NCBI GenBank assembly: GCA_041640715.1 | Contig: JBEPZU010000020.1 | Location: 1 to 11,996, forward strand | From: DSFO01 sp041640715 | Lineage (GTDB): Archaea > Thermoproteota > Thermoprotei > Gearchaeales > Gearchaeaceae | Direction: 5' to 3' | Length of the DNA: 11,996 nucleotides | Part shown: in pieces, positions 8,001 through 11,996 of the stretch | How positions within the stretch are numbered: position 1 is the first letter of the stretch | Layout: the number at the start of each line of letters is the position of its first letter | Program-made: the position numbers and the translations under genes | Notes under the pieces: generated by a model | What the model saw: only the letters and a program-made list of their open reading frames with translations | Database searches by the model: none | Told to the model about the DNA's origin: nothing

Positions 8001-8477
8001 TTACTTTTTTAATATTTTAATGTAATCTATGGACAGTTGTATTGGAATAAGTGTGACTGAATCCTTCAATATAACGGTGACTTCCTTTTTGTTCTGATCT
8101 ACTTTAACCACTTCAGCTATGCTACCTTTGAAAGGCCCCCAAACTATTTCTACTTCGCTTCCTTCTTTAATTTCTGTTATTATTTCTTTAGGTGTTATCA
8201 AATGTTCAATCTCCTTAATATCTATTGCACCTCTAACATGCCCTTTAACATGTTTTAATCCGTAGAAAAACGAAATTACACTGCTCTTATTTTCAGCTTC
8301 AACCAGTATGTAGGATTTCATTTCATCTAGGGTTAATATAGAAATTATACCAGAGCTTTCGCCGAGTTTCTTAGCTTTCTCTGCAGCAATCATTCCAGTC
8401 AAATTCTCATAACCTGCTGTTACCTTTACTGCGTATAATTTATTCTTTCTCTCACCACTTACCTTTTCTGCTTCCAT
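8001..8477 (-). CDS. spt5: Transcription elongation factor Spt5 (archaeal NusG)
   Basis: Binds the RNA polymerase clamp, with Spt4 in archaea, to stabilise elongation, and may link polymerase and ribosome. The 158 residues comprise a NusG N-terminal domain (about 13-97: KLYAVKVTAGYE through YGLKHVKGHVRG) and one KOW domain (about 104-155) with GSEVEIVWGPFKGSIAEVVKVD spanning 106-127. This is the usual archaeal two-domain form. The ATG at 8477 is the only in-frame start before the NGN fold, so the gene overlaps secE by 26 nt. Upstream there is only a weak GGTAA at a long distance, so coupling to secE translation is likely. The secE-spt5 adjacency is conserved in archaea and parallels bacterial secE-nusG. 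Confidence 0.96.
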   Translation of the reverse strand: MEAEKVSGERKNKLYAVKVTAGYENLTGMIAAEKAKKLGESSGIISILTLDEMKSYILVEAENKSSVISFFYGLKHVKGHVRGAIDIKEIEHLITPKEIITEIKEGSEVEIVWGPFKGSIAEVVKVDQNKKEVTVILKDSVTLIPIQLSIDYIKILKK

Positions 8478-8727
8478 AATAATATATTACCAAAGCAATT
8501 CCTATAATAACAGTGATCACTAATAAAGCTATCTGAGGTAGGAATATAGCCGGTATCGATTGAAGACCTAAAGCGATTATGTTTATGAGGAAGGCATACA
8601 TACCTACCCCGAATAGTCCTACTAAGGTGATTTTTATGAAAAGTCTAAATTCATCTTTCGTCGGTTTTGTAGCTAGCGCTAATATATTTCTTATGGATCT
8701 GCTGATTTCTTTTATTTTCTCAGCCAT
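8452..8727 (-). CDS. secE: Preprotein translocase subunit SecE (Sec61 gamma) with an extra C-terminal membrane helix
   Basis: Clamp subunit of the SecYEG/Sec61 channel in the cytoplasmic membrane. Residues 1-53 look canonical: an amphipathic N-terminal helix, the conserved segment ATKPTKDEFRLFIKITLVG (19-37) and a transmembrane helix at about 32-53. Most archaeal SecE proteins are about 55-70 residues with one helix. This one continues to 91 residues with a second long hydrophobic stretch (about 59-84, from IPAIFLPQIALLVITVIIG into ALVIYYYG) and a basic end, SRKGKW. Because the first helix normally leaves the C-terminus outside, a second helix would return this basic tail to the cytosol, as the positive-inside rule predicts. 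The last 26 nt, including the stop, overlap spt5. It starts 15 nt after argF without a Shine-Dalgarno. The family call is firm; the role of the extension is unknown. Confidence 0.93.
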   Translation of the reverse strand: MAEKIKEISRSIRNILALATKPTKDEFRLFIKITLVGLFGVGMYAFLINIIALGLQSIPAIFLPQIALLVITVIIGIALVIYYYGSRKGKW

Positions 8728-8742
8728 CGAGATTAATTGTTA

Positions 8743-9681
8743 TTAGAATAGAGCTACTAAAATAGCTTTACTACTGTGTAATCTATTTTCAGCCTGTTCA
8801 AACACTAATGATCTGGAGCTATATACCACATTCTCTGTAACTTCTTCTCCTAGATGCCAAGGTCCGCAGTGCATGAAGTAAGCGTTGGTGGCTTTCTCAA
8901 AGATTTTTTCGTTGACTTGATAATCCTTAAGTTCTTCCAATCTTTTCTCTTTCTCGCTTTCCATACCCATTGATACGAAGACATCGGTGTATATTATGTT
9001 TAAATCTTCGAGATCTTTTAATTCCTCTTTTATTGTAATCCTAGCCCCTGTTTTCTCTGCAATCGTCTTAGCTCTTTCTACAACGCTTGCTTTTGGTTGA
9101 TATTTTTTTGGAGAGAATATTCTTATTTCAAGACCCAACATTGAAGTAGCTAGCAATAAGCTAGTTGCTACGTTATTAGCTCCATCTCCTACGTAACCTA
9201 TTTTTAAATTACTAAGATCCTTAAACTTCGAATAAATAGTGTAAAAATCTGCTATTATTTGACAAGGATGCTCTTCATCGCTCAAAGCGTTTATGATAGG
9301 TCCTTCGAATTCTTTAGCGAATCTAATTAAAGAGTCATGTTCATAGACTCTGAGTATTAAACCATCAAAATATCTATTCAATACTCTAGCCGTATCTTCT
9401 ATTGTTTCACCTCTTGCGATTTGCATTTCATTCCAGCTAAAGTAAATGGGAGTGCTTCCTAGTTCTTGTATAGCTACAGAAAATGATGCTCGAGTTCTTG
9501 TAGAAGGTTTTTGAAATATTAAAGCTATTTTTTTCCCTTTCAAATAATCGAAATTCTTCACGCCTATTTTGCTCAAATTTTTGAAAATATCGGTTAATTT
9601 TATTAGCGCTAGCAATTCTTCTTTGTTTAAATCAGTTATGGATATAATATCTCTATTTTTTAAGCTCTTTATAGCTTCCAT
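8743..9681 (-). CDS. argF: Ornithine carbamoyltransferase-like protein
   Basis: Probably transfers the carbamoyl group from carbamoyl phosphate to ornithine, giving citrulline for arginine synthesis. The 312 residues suit the family. Carbamoyl-phosphate motifs are present: STRTR at 60-64 and HPCQ at 138-141. The ornithine side shows GDGANNV (165-171), the mobile loop DVFVSMG (233-239) and the catalytic Cys272. EQAENRLHSSKA (295-306) is the usual C-terminal signature. HPCQ, SMG and the HC motif favour ornithine over aspartate carbamoyltransferase. Two departures stand out: the catalytic HCLP is HCGP (271-274, followed by WHLGEEVT), and STRTRxSFE is STRTRASFS. A related amine acceptor therefore cannot be excluded. 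The ATG is the only upstream start and overlaps ftsY by 29 nt; the gene ends TAATAA, 15 nt before secE. No other arginine gene is visible, and this is not a usual member of the cluster. Confidence 0.85.
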   Translation of the reverse strand: MEAIKSLKNRDIISITDLNKEELLALIKLTDIFKNLSKIGVKNFDYLKGKKIALIFQKPSTRTRASFSVAIQELGSTPIYFSWNEMQIARGETIEDTARVLNRYFDGLILRVYEHDSLIRFAKEFEGPIINALSDEEHPCQIIADFYTIYSKFKDLSNLKIGYVGDGANNVATSLLLATSMLGLEIRIFSPKKYQPKASVVERAKTIAEKTGARITIKEELKDLEDLNIIYTDVFVSMGMESEKEKRLEELKDYQVNEKIFEKATNAYFMHCGPWHLGEEVTENVVYSSRSLVFEQAENRLHSSKAILVALF

Positions 9682-10579
9682 AGCCTAATATTTTATCTAT
9701 TATCCATTCTTTATTTGTTGCTGTTAAGTCATCATAATTCATTCCATGGCTTATGAAAACTATAGGTTTTTTAGTTTCATAAGTAACAGAAAGCACAACG
9801 CCTCCCTTTTCATCCGCATCTACTTTTGTTAATATGAATCCATCATAGCCAATTTCCTTAGCGAATATCTCAGCCTGTTTGAAGGCATCATTACCAGTCA
9901 AGCTATCTATTACTAGAAGAGTGGCATCCGGCTTGACGACTCTAACTAGTTTCTTCATTTCCTCTATCAAATCTGTGTCTGTTTGCATCCTTCCTGCAGT
10001 ATCTATTAGTACGATATCTACATTTTTCTTATGAGCTACTTGAACAGCATCGTATGCTACGGCTGTAGGTGAAGCACCATATTTATGCTTTATCACTTCT
10101 ACGTCCAAATTTTTAGCATGAATTTCCAATTGTTCTATTGCTCCAGCTCTAAATGTATCTGCACAAGCTAATAAGCAATTGAAACCTTTATTTTTTAGCA
10201 AATAACAAAGTTTTGCTGTAGCAGTTGTCTTTCCGCTTCCATTAACTCCCAGCAAAGCTATTACGAATGGTTTCTTTCCCTTCTTTTTGATTTCTTCTAT
10301 GAGATCGTATTCTTTTATATTCTCTAGTAATTTAGCAAGATTTTCCTTGAATGCTTTTCCAATGATGTTCTCCGTCTTCTCCGTTCTCTTGACTTTTTTA
10401 TTTAGCAATTGATTTTTCAATTCTTCTGCAATACCCTTAGCTACTTTTTCTGTCACGTTATTTTCTATTAATTTCAATTCAAAGTTCCAGAGTTCTTCTT
10501 CAAGTTCTTCGGCTTTTAAATCTCTAGTTAATATCGTTTCCCTTAAGTTCGAAAATGCTTTTTTAATACCTTCAAACAT
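9653..10579 (-). CDS. ftsY: Signal recognition particle receptor FtsY
   Basis: SRP GTPase that docks SRP54-ribosome complexes at the membrane and hands them to the SecYE channel. The 308 residues correspond to the NG core with only a short N-terminal extension; the long acidic A domain of E. coli FtsY is absent, as in many archaea. The helical N domain spans about 1-95. The G domain shows the P-loop GVNGSGKTT (111-119), DTFRAGAIEQL (141-151), DTAGR (193-197) and TKVD (251-254). The closing loop reads FISHGMNYDDL (275-285) where the family usually has a G-x-G-E/Q pattern before the DDL. The gene overlaps prefoldin alpha by 8 nt and has a strong Shine-Dalgarno inside the end of that gene. Its 3' end overlaps the carbamoyltransferase gene by 29 nt. 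Proximity to secE fits a secretion role. Confidence 0.96.
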   Translation of the reverse strand: MFEGIKKAFSNLRETILTRDLKAEELEEELWNFELKLIENNVTEKVAKGIAEELKNQLLNKKVKRTEKTENIIGKAFKENLAKLLENIKEYDLIEEIKKKGKKPFVIALLGVNGSGKTTATAKLCYLLKNKGFNCLLACADTFRAGAIEQLEIHAKNLDVEVIKHKYGASPTAVAYDAVQVAHKKNVDIVLIDTAGRMQTDTDLIEEMKKLVRVVKPDATLLVIDSLTGNDAFKQAEIFAKEIGYDGFILTKVDADEKGGVVLSVTYETKKPIVFISHGMNYDDLTATNKEWIIDKILGYGSYKELKK

Positions 10580-11003
10580 TATCCTCCTTTGCTAATTCGC
10601 TTATTTGCCTCTCTAATCTGCTCATTATTGCTGTAAGTTCCTCGATTATTTTGCTAGTTTCATTCATACTTTCTGCTATTTTTTGTTTTTTCTTCTTCAA
10701 AAATTCCAAGGCTTGTTGGAGGGTATATTCAGCAAATATCTTAGATCCCAAATTTACAAGCACCTTTTCGTTCTTGTTACATTGGAGTTTGACGTATGAA
10801 CCGCTGCCTATAGGCATATATATTTCGGTAATATCTTCCTTTGAATTTAGTATAGAATCGAGACTTAGCAGGGTATTTTCTACATCATTGAACAGTATTC
10901 TAGCAGCTTCTAAACTTGCCTGGTAATTATCTAACAGTTGCTTATAATATTCATGCTCAAGTAGCTTCCTGTTGAGTTCTATTTCTTTATTTTTCATCTT
11001 CAT
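10572..11003 (-). CDS. pfdA: Prefoldin subunit alpha
   Basis: Cytosolic chaperone subunit. Two alpha and four beta subunits form a jellyfish-like hexamer that captures unfolded proteins and passes them to the thermosome. The 143 residues have the expected layout: an N-terminal coiled-coil helix (about 5-52), a beta-hairpin core with the family pattern EIYMPIGSGSYVK (60-72) and VLVNLGSKIFAEYT (81-94), and a C-terminal coiled coil (about 96-138). Met1 and Met3 are both possible starts. A candidate promoter centred about 21 nt upstream of Met1 would put transcription initiation within or just before the ATGAAGATG, which suggests a leaderless or nearly leaderless message and makes Met3 a real alternative. 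No Shine-Dalgarno is present. It appears to be the first gene of the eleven-gene run; adjacency to ftsY is common in archaea. Confidence 0.94.
   Translation of the reverse strand: MKMKNKEIELNRKLLEHEYYKQLLDNYQASLEAARILFNDVENTLLSLDSILNSKEDITEIYMPIGSGSYVKLQCNKNEKVLVNLGSKIFAEYTLQQALEFLKKKKQKIAESMNETSKIIEELTAIMSRLERQISELAKEDNV
10583..10588 (-). promoter_or_regulatory. Strong Shine-Dalgarno of ftsY
   Basis: The minus strand reads AAAGGAGGATAATG, giving an AGGAGG core 3 nt from the ftsY ATG and embedded in the final codons of prefoldin alpha. The spacing is short, but the match to the 16S rRNA tail is the best in the window. It supports the chosen ftsY start despite the 8-nt gene overlap. Confidence 0.7.
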
Positions 11004-11020
11004 ATTTTATTATTCTATAG

Positions 11021-11036
11021 CTTTAAGTTTTAATTT
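11021..11036 (-). promoter_or_regulatory. Candidate BRE/TATA promoter of the pfdA-to-leuS run
   Basis: The minus strand reads CAAATTAAAACTTAAAG at about -34 to -18 from the first pfdA ATG. CTTAAAG resembles an archaeal TATA element, with an A-rich BRE-like flank upstream. The spacing predicts a start site at or very near the pfdA start codons. It lies in the only sizeable gap of the window. Confidence 0.4.
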
Positions 11037-11100
11037 GACATAGTTCGATAAGGTTGAGATAAAACTATCATTTATTATCCTATTTTTCATTACAAATTTT

Positions 11101-11122
11101 GAAACAGAAGATTAAAAGAAAT
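11101..11122 (-). terminator. T-rich candidate terminator after aIF6
   Basis: Shortly after the aIF6 stop, the minus strand carries a pyrimidine-rich stretch with several short T-runs (TTTC, CTTTT, CTTC, GTTTC). Archaeal polymerase can terminate at oligo-T without a hairpin. The runs are short and interrupted, so this may only attenuate read-through into pfdA. Confidence 0.3.
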
Positions 11123-11136
11123 TAACGATTAGAAGC

Positions 11137-11829
11137 TCATAGTTTTGTATCTTTTAGAGCCAACCCTATTCCGAAAATTTGTTCTATTTTAGCGATTTCT
11201 GGTCCCGTCGTCAATCCTCCCACCACTGCTCCTTTGCTGTTAGCTACCATGCCTAATTTTATAACATAGCTACCTCTATTTACAGTCCCAAAGTCTCCTT
11301 CTGTTTCGAAGACTTCTTTGAACAGCTCGATAACTTCTTTGTTGAATAAAGGGGAAGCTAAAAATGCTTTTTCATTTACGAATAGAAAAGAGGCTAATAT
11401 CCTATTCTTAGAAGGTAATTTGGTTACTTTTTTTACTTTGAGCAAATCTTTAATAAGTTCAACAGTATCATCTGGTAAATCAACGTGTATTAAAGCTCCT
11501 TTAGTATTGGCACTTATCAAATTTCCTAGAGCATTAAATTTTATGTCCAAAACAGCTACTTCTTGGAAATAAGATTTAAGTTCATCTATCTCCTTTTTAG
11601 TAGTACTCCAAGGCACCAACGCTATTTTTTCATTTGTTACTAAGAATATACCTATTAAGCAGCTATCTGAAATTGTTATTTCCTTTACTTCAACTTCTAA
11701 TGCTTCCTCAAATACCCTTTTGGTCTTCTCCCCCACACCCTTACAAACAAAACATACTTTGTCGGTGGCTAAACTATAAGCGCCTATCAGTTCTGAATTA
11801 AATACGAAATTCCTAGAAGTGCCAGACAT
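11137..11829 (-). CDS. eif6: Translation initiation factor aIF6
   Basis: Binds the large ribosomal subunit and prevents premature association with the small subunit; it also acts in late subunit maturation and recycling. The 230 residues match the archaeal single-domain pentein fold with five quasi-identical repeats. Repeat signatures are visible as IFLVTNEKIALVP (61-73), FNALGNLISANTKGALIHVDL (98-118), ILASFLFVNEKAFLASP (144-160) and GTVNRGSYVIKLGMVANSKG (181-200), the last followed by AVVGGLTTGPEIAKIEQIFG. The ATG overlaps the eL31 stop as TAATG, so it is translationally coupled to the upstream ribosomal protein gene, as is usual in archaea. The next gene in the common archaeal order, LX (rpl20e), is missing; a 133-nt gap follows instead. 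Confidence 0.96.
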   Translation of the reverse strand: MSGTSRNFVFNSELIGAYSLATDKVCFVCKGVGEKTKRVFEEALEVEVKEITISDSCLIGIFLVTNEKIALVPWSTTKKEIDELKSYFQEVAVLDIKFNALGNLISANTKGALIHVDLPDDTVELIKDLLKVKKVTKLPSKNRILASFLFVNEKAFLASPLFNKEVIELFKEVFETEGDFGTVNRGSYVIKLGMVANSKGAVVGGLTTGPEIAKIEQIFGIGLALKDTKL

Positions 11830-11996
11830 TATTTAAATAAAAAGATCAAAGCTCTATCCTTGTTTGTTAGTAATACTCTTAATTTTATTTTATGCGGTGG
11901 TTTTTCGATGCCTCTTTCCCAAATTTTCTCATTGAGGTGGTTATCTATCCAAACTTCCTTCTGTTTCGTGTATCTAAGAACCTCTTCCTTGATTAG
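11829..11996 (-). CDS. rpl31e: Ribosomal protein eL31, C-terminal part (cut by window edge)
   Basis: Large-subunit protein located near the peptide exit tunnel in archaea and eukaryotes. Only the last 55 codons plus TAA are in the window, read in the minus-strand frame that begins at 11996; the N-terminus lies beyond the edge. The diagnostic block is VWIDNHLNEKIWERGIEKPP, followed by HKIKLRVLL, which matches the eL31 pattern of LNE-IW-RG and a Pro pair before a basic beta strand. The short C-terminus ends ALIFLFK. The stop codon shares one base with the aIF6 ATG. The eL31-aIF6 pairing is conserved in archaea and supports the call despite truncation. Confidence 0.9.
   Translation of the reverse strand, partial: LIKEEVLRYTKQKEVWIDNHLNEKIWERGIEKPPHKIKLRVLLTNKDRALIFLFK

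Noticed and set aside
11010..11090. 26-codon minus-strand frame (MKNRIINDSF...) in the aIF6-pfdA gap
   Set aside because: It overlaps the candidate promoter, has no Shine-Dalgarno and no resemblance to LX or another known small protein; chance opening in an AT-rich gap is more likely.

Overview
This is a compact, low-GC (roughly one third G+C by eye) archaeal chromosome segment in which every recognisable gene lies on the minus strand. The proteins are unmistakably archaeal: an archaeal/eukaryotic-type LeuRS, an archaeal-type AlaRS with its N-terminal zinc module, ribosomal P0 (uL10) with the archaeal insertion domain, a P-type L12 ending in GLSALFG, Spt5, Sec61-gamma/SecE, prefoldin alpha, aIF6 and eL31. 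The Ile/Lys/Glu-rich proteins and this gene order would suit several archaeal lineages, including TACK-type thermophiles. I cannot place the organism more precisely from this window.

In transcription order (high to low coordinate), a two-gene unit comes first: eL31 (rpl31e, cut by the window edge) and aIF6, joined by a TAATG overlap. A 133-nt gap follows, with a T-rich tract and a candidate promoter. Then comes a tightly packed run of eleven genes: prefoldin alpha, ftsY, an ornithine carbamoyltransferase-like gene, secE, spt5/nusG, rpl11, rpl1, rpl10 (P0), rpl12, alaS and leuS. The largest gap in this run is 29 nt, and many junctions overlap by 1 to 29 nt, so co-transcription and translational coupling are likely. 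The last 65 nt hold no certain gene.

Most of the genes serve protein synthesis and secretion. L11, L1, P0 and L12 build the L1 and GTPase stalks, aIF6 is an anti-association factor, and AlaRS and LeuRS charge tRNA. Spt5 supports transcription elongation, FtsY receives SRP-ribosome complexes, SecE is part of the translocon, and prefoldin handles nascent chains. This is a classic conserved archaeal supercluster.

I found no new defence, mobile or RNA system. The points worth a second look are: a carbamoyltransferase inserted between ftsY and secE, with HCGP where the family has HCLP; a SecE with a second predicted membrane helix; a P0 that stops after the L12-binding spine and lacks the acidic tail; an in-frame TTG start for alaS two codons after the L12 stop; absence of the LX (rpl20e) gene from its usual place between aIF6 and prefoldin; and long overlaps at ftsY/argF and secE/spt5.
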